Source of the DNA: VXNE01 sp965206615
GTDB taxonomy: Bacteria; Pseudomonadota; Gammaproteobacteria; Pseudomonadales; Azotimanducaceae
Assembly: GCA_965206615.1 (NCBI GenBank)
Contig: CBDBKI010000005.1
Location: 3,286,001-3,350,000, forward strand
DNA: 64,000 nt
Direction: 5' to 3'
A model generated the notes under the pieces. It had not been told where the DNA came from, made no database searches, and saw only the letters and a program-made list of their open reading frames with translations. The translations under genes were made by a program, and so were the position numbers. Each line of letters starts with the position of its first letter. The first letter of the stretch is position 1. Shown piece by piece: positions 43,541 through 51,752 of this stretch.

Positions 43541-43756
43541 GCGCGAACTTCGTTCGCGTTGGGAGTTTCGCTGGCGCGAAACTCCCGTGGGACCAAGTGC
43601 TGGCACGCCGTCCTAACGGTATGGAGGACCCAAAGTCCGACAGCCTGCGAGCGCGCGCGAACTTCGTTCGCGTTGGGAGTTTCGCTGGCGCGAAACTCCC
43701 GTGGGACCAAGTGCTGGCACGCCGTCCTAACGGTATGGAGGACCCAAAGTCCGACA
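43541..43756. repeat. Family 2 repeat, two tandem 114-bp units
   Basis: Each unit has a first hairpin, CGCGAAC / GTTCGCG around TTC (43542-43558 in unit 1), and a second, GGGAGTTTCGC (43561-43571) / GCGAAACTCCC (43576-43586) around TGGC, an 11-bp perfect stem. Then GTGGGACCAAGTGCTGGCAC, GCCGTCCTAACGG and GGACCCAAAGTCCGACA follow. Unit 2 starts 114 bases later with almost no change. They fill the gap between prfC and rimI. A third copy lies inside the pstS-like gene. Confidence 0.9.
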
Positions 43757-43764
43757 CATTGCAC

Positions 43765-44199
43765 CTACCCCTCGAGGTGGAGGGCAAGCACCTTGGCGTC
43801 TTCCCCACCGCCATCGGCCGGGTAATAGTTCTTGTGCCGACCGACTTCCCGGAAGCCGAGGGTCTCGTAGAGGCGGCGGGCCACAGCGTTGGACGCGCGG
43901 ACCTCCAGAAAGACCGTCCTGGCCTTGCGGGCGACCGCCCGGTCGATCATGTGCCGCACCAGGGCCCGTCCGTGGCCGCGGTTGCGCTCCGACGGCCGCA
44001 CGCAGACGTTCAGCAGATGCGCCTCCCCCGCTCCCGCCGCAAGCACGGCGTACCCGAGCAGGACGTCACCCTCCCGTGCAACCCAGCACTCATGCCCGGA
44101 GCCGATACAGTCGGCGAACATGCCGGCCGTCCACGGGTACGCGTAGGCAGTCTGCTCGATCTGGGCGACCGACTCCGCATCCGACAGCTGCATGGGCAT
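43765..44199 (-). CDS. rimI: Ribosomal-protein-alanine N-acetyltransferase RimI-like
   Basis: A 144-residue GNAT acetyltransferase. Acetyl-CoA loop is VRPSERNRGHGRALVRHMID; the family's ending (VFLEVRASNAVARRLYETLGF, REVGRHKNYYPADGG) with NYY is RimI-like. It acetylates the N-terminus of ribosomal protein S18. The start ATG at 44199 (MPMQLSD) or 44193 is possible. Order HolD-like then rimI matches E. coli. Confidence 0.9.
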   Translation of the reverse strand: MPMQLSDAESVAQIEQTAYAYPWTAGMFADCIGSGHECWVAREGDVLLGYAVLAAGAGEAHLLNVCVRPSERNRGHGRALVRHMIDRAVARKARTVFLEVRASNAVARRLYETLGFREVGRHKNYYPADGGGEDAKVLALHLEG

Positions 44200-44207
44200 G
44201 AACCGGA

Positions 44208-44873
44208 TCAGGACGCGCGAACAATCCGTTGCCACAGCTCTCGCTTTTCCGCCGCGTCGAACACGGCGCCATCGAAGGCAGCGCTGGCGGAGGCCGTGCG
44301 CGCCAGGTAGAGGCAGCGACCCTCGAAGTGCGAGCCCAGGAGCTCCGCCACGCGCGCCCCGACCGCAAGGATCCGCACGCCCCCGCCGGACTGCGCTTCG
44401 GCAAACGCGCGAAAGGCACGGCCGGCCGCCGCGACGCCGGAGTCCGAGGCCAGCAACTGAGGCCACTCGAAACGCAACTCTTCCCGCCCGTCGGAACCCC
44501 AGCCGTTCATGGCGTTCGCAACATCGAGAAAGAAACGGCGGTGTCCCCACCAGGGCTCGTCGATCAACGCCAGCACCTGCCCCAGCCGGAAGCCCCGCAC
44601 GACGAAGGACACGGCTTCCTCCACGACGGGAGACGTCTCGTCCGTGGCATCGGCCTGGCCCGTCTCCCCGGCGCCGGGGACGGACGCATGCGAACGTGGC
44701 GCCGATACCGCCGCCGTGACCGTGCCCGGCTCGACGGTCGCTTCCGGAGCCTCCATGTCATCGGGGATGTCATCGGGCGCCGGCGCCTCGCGGCGCACCC
44801 AGATGTCGATGCCCAGCGCTTCGAGGTAATTCGCCCGGGAGCCGGGCGCGGGCGCATCCCCGGCGGTACCCAT
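44208..44873 (-). CDS. Hypothetical protein in the holD position (possible DNA polymerase III psi)
   Basis: A 221-residue protein not firmly recognised. The N-terminus YLEALGIDIWVRR resembles the start of E. coli HolD (LQQLGITQWSLR), the clamp-loader psi subunit. The C-terminal end AEKRELWQRIVRAS resembles HolD's last helix (RAALWQQI). In between, residues 45-85 are an acidic, low-complexity linker and 90-200 an alpha/beta region (FRLGQVLALIDEPWWG, VRILAVGARVAELLG). It is directly upstream of rimI with 8 bases between, as holD is in E. coli. The assignment is inference. Confidence 0.5.
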   Translation of the reverse strand: MGTAGDAPAPGSRANYLEALGIDIWVRREAPAPDDIPDDMEAPEATVEPGTVTAAVSAPRSHASVPGAGETGQADATDETSPVVEEAVSFVVRGFRLGQVLALIDEPWWGHRRFFLDVANAMNGWGSDGREELRFEWPQLLASDSGVAAAGRAFRAFAEAQSGGGVRILAVGARVAELLGSHFEGRCLYLARTASASAAFDGAVFDAAEKRELWQRIVRAS

Positions 44874-45211
44874 CAAGCGGGGAGGACCTCGTTGCAGCGC
44901 GCGGCGAGGATGAAGTCGTTCCGGTGCAGGCCCCCGATGGCATGCGTCCACCAGGTGACGCGCACCTTGCCCCATTCCGTCACGATCTCGGGGTGGTGAT
45001 CGGCCTGTTCCGCGAGACCACCCACCGCATTGGTGTACTGCAATGCCCGGGCGAAGTTCTCGAACGCGAAGGTCCGTGTCAGCACGGGCATGTCGCCACG
45101 CGCCTCCACCGACCAGCCCGGCACCTCGTCGAGCAGCGCGGTCCGCTCCGGGGCATCGAGCGCCGGGGAGTCCGCCCGACAGGCGACGCAGCTTGCCGAG
45201 GCCAGTGCCAT
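44873..45211 (-). CDS. phhB: Pterin-4-alpha-carbinolamine dehydratase
   Basis: A 112-residue PCD/DCoH. VPGWSVEARGDMPVLTRTFAFENFARAL, then AEQADHHPEIVTEWGKVRVTWWTH is the family core, with the His pair and W of the active site. It dehydrates 4a-hydroxytetrahydropterin, recycling the cofactor of aromatic hydroxylases; no hydroxylase gene is here. The stop overlaps the ATG of the following gene in TGATG. An N-terminal Cys pair (SCVACRADS) is an oddity. Confidence 0.92.
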   Translation of the reverse strand: MALASASCVACRADSPALDAPERTALLDEVPGWSVEARGDMPVLTRTFAFENFARALQYTNAVGGLAEQADHHPEIVTEWGKVRVTWWTHAIGGLHRNDFILAARCNEVLPA

Positions 45212-45282
45212 GATCGTTGCTCCTGTCTCTCGCGGCCCGCTCGTCTTCCAAGGAACCTCTGATCAATCAGAGCTTTCCCGGG

Positions 45283-45915
45283 TCAGGCAAGCGCCGCGCG
45301 GACCCATGCTCCGTCGCGCAGCAGTTCCCGTAGCGTGTCTACTACGGCCTGGGTGCGACTGTCCACTTCCAGATTCAGCCGGTCCCCCAACGCAACGTCC
45401 CCGAGCCCGGTACGCGCCAGCGTCTCGGGAATGAGGCTCACGGTGGCTTTGCCCGTGTCCCGGTCGAGTTCGGCGATCGTCAGACTCGCCCCGTCGAGTG
45501 CGATGAAACCCTTGGGCATCAGGTACCTGAGCCAGGGCTCCCCGACCGTCACGGATACCAGTCGATGGCCTTCGGATTCCTGTAAGTCGCTGATGGGCAC
45601 CGCGCACGCCACGTGTCCCGAGAGCAGGTGGCCGCCCACCTCGTCTCCCACGCGAAAGGACCTCTCGACGTTGACGCGGTCACCCGGACGCAACCTACCG
45701 AGGTTGGTGAGCGTGACGGTCTCCTGGATGAGATCGAAGTCCGCCGTCTCGCCCGCGATGACGCGGGCTGTCACGCAGGCGCCATTCAAGGCGACGGAGG
45801 CCCCGGTCTCGAGGCCCTGGCCGAGTTCGCCGAGCGCGACGGTCAGGGTGCGAATCCCTCCACTGTCACGGATCCCGACGATCTCGTATTGTCCTTGCAC
45901 GATTCCGGTGAACAT
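45283..45915 (-). CDS. ribE: Riboflavin synthase, alpha subunit
   Basis: A 210-residue riboflavin synthase with two lumazine-binding repeats. Repeat 1 is MFTGIVQGQYEIVGI, then VALNGACVTARV; repeat 2 is GHLLSGHVACAVPISD, then IALDGASLTIAEL. It makes riboflavin by dismutating two 6,7-dimethyl-8-ribityllumazine molecules. The ATG at 45915 begins the conserved MFTGIV; a longer upstream frame lacks support. No FMN riboswitch was seen upstream. Confidence 0.93.
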   Translation of the reverse strand: MFTGIVQGQYEIVGIRDSGGIRTLTVALGELGQGLETGASVALNGACVTARVIAGETADFDLIQETVTLTNLGRLRPGDRVNVERSFRVGDEVGGHLLSGHVACAVPISDLQESEGHRLVSVTVGEPWLRYLMPKGFIALDGASLTIAELDRDTGKATVSLIPETLARTGLGDVALGDRLNLEVDSRTQAVVDTLRELLRDGAWVRAALA

Positions 45916-45984
45916 CCACGCTCCGAAGCAAGTCCGCGGTCCGGGTCGGCGACCGCGCTTCGCGCCGGCGGGTCCTGATGTCAC

Positions 45985-46001
45985 GCCGCCCCCAGGGCGG
46001 C
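45985..46001. other. GC-rich hairpin downstream of the TPR gene
   Basis: GCCGCCC (45985-45991) and GGGCGGC (45995-46001) pair perfectly around CCA, 25 bases past the stop of the TonB-cluster TPR gene. No T-run follows on that strand, so terminator function is uncertain. Confidence 0.4.
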
Positions 46002-46025
46002 CTCCCGGTCGCTCCCGCGCCGGGC

Positions 46026-47369
46026 CTAGATCGCTGCCTCGAGCTGCCGGCGCCGCTGGCTCTCGTTGTCGATGTACCGGATCCAGCGCTGGCAGATGTT
46101 CTCCACGGACCGGTTGCGGTCCTTGCGCGCGCTGCCGCGCGCAGCGACGAACACGCGGCGGGCGGTGGTCAGCCGGTCGCGATTGAACTCGCATTGGCCG
46201 AGCACGATCTGGGTATTGTAAGGCTTGTTGAGTCCGCCCTTGTCCAGCGCCCGCGTCGCCGCGTCGGCGCACTGCTGGAAGCGGTCCTTTTCGAGGTACA
46301 GCGAGGCGAGGCGCGCGAGGATCTCGCCGTCATCCGACTTGGTGCCGGCGTTCTCGTAGACCGGAATCGCGAGGTCGACCTCCTGGGAGAGTTGCCAAGC
46401 CTGACCCAGCGCTTGCAGATTCCTCGCCGACTCTTCGATGATCTCGTCGGCCATGCCCTTTTGCAGGGCCTTCGCAGCGCGATAGGGCACCTGATCCTGC
46501 ATCATGAGCCCGGCGTAGTTCACGATGTCCCGCTCGCGAACGATGAACCCGGCCACGTGGGCGGCTTCGTAGGTGTAGACCTGCTTCTTCTCGAAGCCCT
46601 CCTGGCCATAGACGCCAGCGAGCTGCAGCCAGTAGTCCCGCTTCGGGAAGTCACGCACCAGAATCTCCAGGATGTCGATGACCCGGTCCCAGTTCTCCAG
46701 CTCGAAGTACAGGTATCGCAGCAGGCCCCACCAGTTTTCCCGGACCACCAGGCCCCGCTGCTGCGCGACGGCGATGCCCTGTTCGATCTGGCCGATCGCG
46801 TTGGCGAAATCCTTCAACTGGTAGTAGATCTGTCCCACGAAGATGTGCGCATCCGGGCCGGGATTGCTGGCCTTGGCGAGCCACAGCTTCATGTACCGCA
46901 GGGACTCGTTGTAGTTTTCCTCCATGAAGTGGAACTTCGAGATGTTGTCGAGCGTGGAGATCTCGAGTCCCTCCGGGATTTCATCGCCCTGGGCGAGCAC
47001 CATCTCGTAGGCGCGGATCGCCGCCGGCATGTCATCCTGGAGGTAGTACACGAAAGCGAACATGTTGTAGATCTGGCCGATCTCGTTGCCGTTGTAGCGG
47101 CGCGAACGCTTCAGCATCTCGTTGAGCACCTCGACCGCACTCGCGTTGTCCTTGGCGTCGATGAACTCCTGCGCCTCGGCGAGCTTCTTGTAGGTGGCCT
47201 CGGTCATGGTCGGGATGCGCCGGGTCTTCTGTTCGGACTTGTCTCCCTCGGCGGCATAGGCCACATCGGGCTGGCCCGGCATCCATGCCGGAGCGACGCC
47301 GACGGCCGCTATAGCTACCAGCGCCACGAGCGCCGCGAGCAGAAAGCTGGAAACGCGCCTGCAGTACAT
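46026..47369 (-). CDS. TPR protein of the TonB/ExbB cluster
   Basis: A 447-residue protein. An N-terminal signal-like segment (CRRVSSFLLAALVALVAIAAVGVA) leads to the periplasm. The body is tetratricopeptide-like: AIRAYEMVLAQGDEIPEGL, AHIFVGQIYYQLKDFANAIGQIEQGIA, YWLQLAGVYGQEG, ILARLASLYLEKDRFQQCADAATRAL. The ATG at 47369 has AGGAGGGAG upstream. It is last in the gene order DUF3450, ExbB-like, ExbB, ExbD, TonB, TPR, a constellation seen in marine gammaproteobacteria and thought to energise outer-membrane uptake. Confidence 0.85.
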   Translation of the reverse strand: MYCRRVSSFLLAALVALVAIAAVGVAPAWMPGQPDVAYAAEGDKSEQKTRRIPTMTEATYKKLAEAQEFIDAKDNASAVEVLNEMLKRSRRYNGNEIGQIYNMFAFVYYLQDDMPAAIRAYEMVLAQGDEIPEGLEISTLDNISKFHFMEENYNESLRYMKLWLAKASNPGPDAHIFVGQIYYQLKDFANAIGQIEQGIAVAQQRGLVVRENWWGLLRYLYFELENWDRVIDILEILVRDFPKRDYWLQLAGVYGQEGFEKKQVYTYEAAHVAGFIVRERDIVNYAGLMMQDQVPYRAAKALQKGMADEIIEESARNLQALGQAWQLSQEVDLAIPVYENAGTKSDDGEILARLASLYLEKDRFQQCADAATRALDKGGLNKPYNTQIVLGQCEFNRDRLTTARRVFVAARGSARKDRNRSVENICQRWIRYIDNESQRRRQLEAAI

Positions 47370-47470
47370 GACTCCCTCCTGTTGCCTCTGGCCGCGGGGC
47401 AAGGCTAGCCGATGAAACCAACTCCCAGGGCCGATACCGTTCGTGCCCCTGTCCGTCAGCCGAGCCATCG

Positions 47471-48076
47471 TCAGCCGTCTTCCAACTCGAACTTGATGAG
47501 GTTGCGCACGCCCGCTACCTCCACGGGTTCGCCGTTGACGACCTTCGGCTTGTACTTGAACTTCAGTGCCGCCTGAACGGCCGAACGATCGAAAATGCCC
47601 GGCGGCTTCGCTTCGATCACCACGGGATTTCGTACGGCGCCTGTCGAGGTGACGATGAACTCGAGCAGCACGTACCCTTCGATACCACGGGTCTGCGCGC
47701 GCCGGGGGTAGATCGGGGCGACCTTGACGATCGGCAGGTATTCGCCATCCGAGGAGAAGCCCCCGGTGCCCGTGATATTCAGGTCCAGGTTCACCTCGAC
47801 TGCGCCAATGTCGATGCCGGTCGAGATGTCGCTCGAGTCGAAGTCGGGCTTCGGCATGTCGGGCGGCGGCTCGTCGGGTGGCGGCGGCGGCTTGGGCTTG
47901 CGCTGTTTGGTGATCAGGTCCTGGTCTTCCTGGAGCCGCACGAACTCCAGGATCTTGCCGGCCGCGCCGTCCGAGAAAGGACTCTTGTCGCTCTTGATCA
48001 GGGCCTGCATCAGGAGAAACAGCACGAACGTGACGACCGCGCCGGCCACCACGCCAATCAGGTATCGGGTAGTCAT
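47471..48076 (-). CDS. tonB: TonB-family energy transducer
   Basis: A 201-residue TonB. An N-terminal membrane helix (LIGVVAGAVVTFVLFLLMQAL) precedes a Pro/Lys-rich spacer (RKPKPPPPPDEPPPDMPKP). The C-terminal domain has VKVAPIYPRRAQTRGIEGYV and VLLEFIVTSTGAVRNPVVIE, the family core. It carries energy from the ExbB/ExbD complex to outer-membrane receptors. Encoded 10 bases downstream of exbD. Confidence 0.92.
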   Translation of the reverse strand: MTTRYLIGVVAGAVVTFVLFLLMQALIKSDKSPFSDGAAGKILEFVRLQEDQDLITKQRKPKPPPPPDEPPPDMPKPDFDSSDISTGIDIGAVEVNLDLNITGTGGFSSDGEYLPIVKVAPIYPRRAQTRGIEGYVLLEFIVTSTGAVRNPVVIEAKPPGIFDRSAVQAALKFKYKPKVVNGEPVEVAGVRNLIKFELEDG

Positions 48077-48086
48077 GTCTGCCTCC

Positions 48087-48491
48087 CTACTGCTCGGTCG
48101 CTATGGCGACTTCGGTCAGGTTCGCCGCGCGCGCGGCGTTCAGGACCGCCTTCAACTTCTCGAACTTTGCGTTTCGGTCGGCCTGGATCACCAGACCGCC
48201 CTTCGGGTTCTCGGCGTGGATGCGCTCGATGTGCGCCCGCACGGCGGTGACGTCGACGCGCTTCTTGTCGATCCAGATCTCGCCCGAGTCGCTGATCGCG
48301 ACGAGAACGCTGACCGTCGGTTTCTGCTCCCAGGTCTGGGCATCGGGCCGCAAGACCTCGATGCCCGCCTGCTTGATGAATGTCGCCGTCACGATGAAGA
48401 AGATCAGCATGATGAACACGACATCGAGCATCGGCGTCAGGTTCAGATCCGATTCGTCTTCGGTCCGGGCGTGGCTGCGAATCTGTCGCAT
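48087..48491 (-). CDS. exbD: ExbD/TolR-family biopolymer transporter
   Basis: A 134-residue protein. DLNLTPMLDVVFIMLIFFIVTAT is the single membrane helix with the essential Asp (LTPMLD). A periplasmic domain follows (VSVLVAISDSGEIWIDKKRV, GGLVIQADRNAKFEKL). It forms with ExbB the proton-driven motor that energises TonB. Encoded 79 bases after exbB. Confidence 0.94.
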   Translation of the reverse strand: MRQIRSHARTEDESDLNLTPMLDVVFIMLIFFIVTATFIKQAGIEVLRPDAQTWEQKPTVSVLVAISDSGEIWIDKKRVDVTAVRAHIERIHAENPKGGLVIQADRNAKFEKLKAVLNAARAANLTEVAIATEQ

Positions 48492-48570
48492 TGCTGATTC
48501 CTCCCGTGGCTCCCTTTCTACCAGAACATCACTGTCTTGGGTGACTTTCCCTGGCTGCGCGGTTCCGGCG

Positions 48571-49089
48571 TCAGTGATCCATCGTCAGGTGTTCCTCGAA
48601 GAGTTCGATCTCAAAGTCGATCTTGCGCTTGACGAAGGTGCTGCCGAGGAGCCCCGACAGCGCCGCGATCATGCCCGACATCGTCGGGATGGTGGCCATG
48701 GATACGCCGGCCGCCATCGACCGGGCGTTGCCGCCCTGGGTCGCCATCGCGTCGAACACCGTGATCATGCCCGTGACCGTGCCCAGCAGGCCCAGCAGCG
48801 GACACAACTGCACGCAGGTCTGGATGATCGGCAGCGAACCGGTGATCCGCGCCGACGCCTGGGAAATGAGCGCGGAGCGAATCTCGCGGGCACTCCACGA
48901 ACGCCGTTCCGGACGGCTCTCCCAAACCTCCGTGGCGGTCCGGATCACGCCCTTGTGCTCGCTCTGGAGATACCAGATGCGCTCGAACAGCAGCGTCCAC
49001 ATCAGGAAGGTGACGATGCCGATGAAGTACAGCACGTCACCGCCCTGCTCCAGGTAGGCGACGATCGCATGATAGGCGTCAGCGATCAC
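48571..49089 (-). CDS. exbB: MotA/TolQ/ExbB-family proton channel
   Basis: A 172-residue protein with three membrane helices (FIGIVTFLMWTLLFERIWYL, PLLGLLGTVTGMITVFDAM, VSMATIPTMSGMIAALSGLLG). LLGLLGTVTGMI is the family's pore motif. It provides the proton path for the ExbB/ExbD/TonB complex. Encoded 4 bases downstream of the larger ExbB-like gene, so one operon makes two different ExbB-type proteins. Confidence 0.93.
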   Translation of the reverse strand: MIADAYHAIVAYLEQGGDVLYFIGIVTFLMWTLLFERIWYLQSEHKGVIRTATEVWESRPERRSWSAREIRSALISQASARITGSLPIIQTCVQLCPLLGLLGTVTGMITVFDAMATQGGNARSMAAGVSMATIPTMSGMIAALSGLLGSTFVKRKIDFEIELFEEHLTMDH

Positions 49090-49093
49090 TTAC

Positions 49094-50623
49094 CTACCCC
49101 AGCGGCTGGCCGGACGCCTCCGCGCGCTGCGCGATGAGACCGGCACTCTCTTCGTCGAGCACATGGATGATCGCCTTGCTGCGGGCGTTGACGATGGAGT
49201 GCAGAAGCACGGTCGGGATGGCCACGCAGAGCCCGAGCACCGTGGTCATGAGCGCGGTCGAGATGCCGCCGGCCATGGTCTTCGGATCGCCCGTGCCGAA
49301 CAGCGTGATCGCCTGGAACGTGAGGATCATCCCGATCACCGTACCGAGCAGCCCGAGCAGGGGCGCGACCACGGAGATCACCTGGATCAACGTGATGTTG
49401 CGTGTCAGCCTGGGCGTCTCGTTGAGGATCGCCTCCGAGAGCTTCAGGTCGAGGGTGTCCACGTCGATGTCGCGGTTCTCTTCGTACACGCCGAGCAACC
49501 GTCCGAGAGGGTTGTCGCGGCTCGGAGTCTCGGAACGCTTCTGCGCGCTGACTTTCGCCCCGATCAGGAACAGCGTGACCAGGCGTTCGAGCGCCAGCAA
49601 CACACCGAGAATCCCGCCGAGGATGATGACGGAGCCGACATAACCGCCCTGGCCGTCGCAGAACGGCAGCCAGCATTCGCCCTTGGCGATGCCGCCGAAC
49701 GGGGAGCCGACACGCTCGCCCACCGTGGCCGCCTGGATCAGCAGGCTCAGCATCGAACCGCGCGACGGGTCGATGGCGAATGCCACGACCGCTCCGGCGG
49801 AGGCGTCCTGCATGTCTTCCGCCGAGTTTGCGAAGCGCGCCGCCGGCTGGCGGGCGAGCTCCACGAGCGCGCCGACGCCGATGTCGTAGTTGATGTAGTC
49901 GCCATCCGCCACCACGTTGAAGGAGCCGACGCGGATCACCTCGGTATCCTTCTGCTCGCCATTGAGCATGTTGACGGTGGCATTGAAGCGCGTGACCCTG
50001 CCGGATTCCGTCATCTCGCGCTGCAGTTCGAACCACAGCTGCTCCATCTCGTCGATGGTCGCGAGTTGCGTCGACGTGCCCATCTTGGCCGCGAGTTCAC
50101 CGAGCCATTCGCCGCGGCCCGGGTACTCGAGGCTGATGATCGACCCTTCGAACAGGCCGCGCGTGTCACCCGCCACCTGCTGCAGGACACCGAACAGTTC
50201 GCGCAGGGAACCGAGGCGCTTGTCGAGCTGCTCCTGCAGGTCGCCGATGCGGATCTCGTTCTCCTCGAACCGCGTCTCGAGACGCTCGCTACGCTGTTCC
50301 TCCCGGCGCCGCTCTCCCTTGGCTTCGTCGAGCAGTTTCTGCTGGTCGGCCTTGCGTCGTACGAACTCGCGTTCGCGACGGACGTGCTCACGGCTCTCCA
50401 CGACGCGACGCTCTTCGACGTTCTTGAGCAAATCTCCGAGGGTATCCGCCGGCACCACCTCGAGTTGCGACTCGTCCGGGGCCGGCTGTTCTCCCTGCTC
50501 TTCCTGCGCGGCCGGGCTCAGCGCGAGACCGACCGCGAGACACCACGGCGCCGCCGCCATCAGTTTGCGGGGCAAGGTCGTCTGTGCTCTCTGTTTGGGC
50601 ATGATTTCTTCCATCGTGCTCAT
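49094..50623 (-). CDS. Large MotA/TolQ/ExbB-family protein with periplasmic coiled-coil region
   Basis: A 509-residue protein. A signal peptide (KLMAAAPWCLAVGLALSPAAQ) leads to a long, charged, coiled-coil region (residues 60-130: REHVRREREFVRRKADQQKL, RREEQRSERLETRFEENEI). A membrane region follows from about 330 (GYVGSVIILGGILGVLLALERLVTLFLIG), with the ExbB pore motif APLLGLLGTVIGMILTFQAI near 430. The family's extra domain probably reaches through the periplasm to the cell wall. An alternative start at 50602 has GGAAGA upstream. Confidence 0.88.
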   Translation of the reverse strand: MSTMEEIMPKQRAQTTLPRKLMAAAPWCLAVGLALSPAAQEEQGEQPAPDESQLEVVPADTLGDLLKNVEERRVVESREHVRREREFVRRKADQQKLLDEAKGERRREEQRSERLETRFEENEIRIGDLQEQLDKRLGSLRELFGVLQQVAGDTRGLFEGSIISLEYPGRGEWLGELAAKMGTSTQLATIDEMEQLWFELQREMTESGRVTRFNATVNMLNGEQKDTEVIRVGSFNVVADGDYINYDIGVGALVELARQPAARFANSAEDMQDASAGAVVAFAIDPSRGSMLSLLIQAATVGERVGSPFGGIAKGECWLPFCDGQGGYVGSVIILGGILGVLLALERLVTLFLIGAKVSAQKRSETPSRDNPLGRLLGVYEENRDIDVDTLDLKLSEAILNETPRLTRNITLIQVISVVAPLLGLLGTVIGMILTFQAITLFGTGDPKTMAGGISTALMTTVLGLCVAIPTVLLHSIVNARSKAIIHVLDEESAGLIAQRAEASGQPLG

Positions 50624-50630
50624 GGTGTCG

Positions 50631-51401
50631 TTACTCCGGCGCCGTCACGGGCAGCAGCAGCATGTTGGGCGCCAGTTGCTTGCGCGCCATGCGCATGCCG
50701 CTACGGACCGGCGTCGCGAATTCCTCGTCCAGCACCTCCCACTGGCGGGCGGCCTGGTTCCACATGCCGGTCTCCTCCCCGTCGCTGGTCTGGTAGACGA
50801 GGACTACGCGGCCCATCTTCAGCACGTCCACGATGCGGTCCACGCCGCCCACGTTGATCGTCGCGCCGTATGCTTCCATGGTGCGTCCGTACTCGTTCTC
50901 GATCTGGTAGGCGCGCAGAACCTGCGAGAACTTCTCCGAGACCGCCACGTCGGCCCGGTCCATGATTTCGCGAAGACGTTCGATCCGATCCTGGCGCTCG
51001 TCTGCGAGAAACGGCAGATCGAGTTCCACGAACTGCTCGAGGCCGTCGATCATGCGCATCATCAACGGCGTGATCTGGCGTTCGATGACCGTGACGCGGT
51101 CGATGGACTCGCTGAGCTGGGACATCTCCCGGTTCTGGTTGGCGATCTGCTTGTCGAGCTGACGGTTGTACACCCGGAGGCCTTCCACTTCCTTCAGCAC
51201 CGTCTTGTACTCGTGGTAGAGCTCGCGTGTCTCTTCCGTCAACGCATCGATCTGCGCCTGCGAGGTGCGCGCCTGATCGTTGATGCGTTCCGCGACGGCA
51301 AGGATGTCGTCGAGGCTCGCGGCACCCGCGCCCGGGGCGAGAATCCCCCCCAGCCCCAGAAGCAGAACCGCCGCGAGGCGGTGAACTCGTTGTCTATTCA
51401 T
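50631..51401 (-). CDS. DUF3450-family periplasmic protein
   Basis: A 256-residue protein with a signal peptide (AAVLLLGLGGILAPGAGAASL) and a long coiled coil (residues 30-140: ERINDQARTSQAQIDALTEE, VYNRQLDKQIANQNREMSQL). The last part is a compact domain (EYGRTMEAYGATINVGG, VLVYQTSDGEETGMWNQ, RQWEVLDEEFATPVRSGMRM). DUF3450 proteins nearly always accompany the ExbB-ExbD-TonB set, and its function is unknown. The ATG at 51401 was chosen; 51413 is possible. It is the first gene of the operon. Confidence 0.85.
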   Translation of the reverse strand: MNRQRVHRLAAVLLLGLGGILAPGAGAASLDDILAVAERINDQARTSQAQIDALTEETRELYHEYKTVLKEVEGLRVYNRQLDKQIANQNREMSQLSESIDRVTVIERQITPLMMRMIDGLEQFVELDLPFLADERQDRIERLREIMDRADVAVSEKFSQVLRAYQIENEYGRTMEAYGATINVGGVDRIVDVLKMGRVVLVYQTSDGEETGMWNQAARQWEVLDEEFATPVRSGMRMARKQLAPNMLLLPVTAPE

Positions 51402-51752
51402 GCGACTTCCCATGGTGATGTCCGTTCTGATTGGCGAAGCGCCCAACGCCGAATCCCGTCATGGGGTTCGGCAAGCCCGTGTTCGCCGCGCAACTGCACG
51501 CTGCTTCCCCTGCCCGTCTCGCCCTGCCCGTCTCGCGGTTTCTTGTGAAGGCACTCGCGCGGCCCCGTATGCCGGCCACCGCCAACGGCTGCGGCGCGCC
51601 GGGCCGTCGATGCTTGATGCTGCCCGCCCCGATTTCGGAGGCGGAAGGATCACGAAACGACTCTGGCATGTCAAGGATGCCGCACAAACGACTGCGGAGC
51701 CGCCCGCGGGCGCGAGGCCGCGCTACACGGGCCTTCCGATACATCGCTATCA
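51402..51752. other. Intergenic region upstream of the DUF3450/ExbB operon
   Basis: No gene is seen in these 351 bases. A short direct repeat (CTGCCCGTCTCGCC near 51511-51524, repeated as CTGCCCGTCTCGCG directly after) is present. No Fur-box-like AT-rich palindrome is visible. The operon promoter must lie here. Confidence 0.45.

Noticed and set aside
43541..43756. Tandem repeats considered as a CRISPR array
   Set aside because: Only two 114-base units without variable spacers, each with its own two hairpins; no cas gene nearby.
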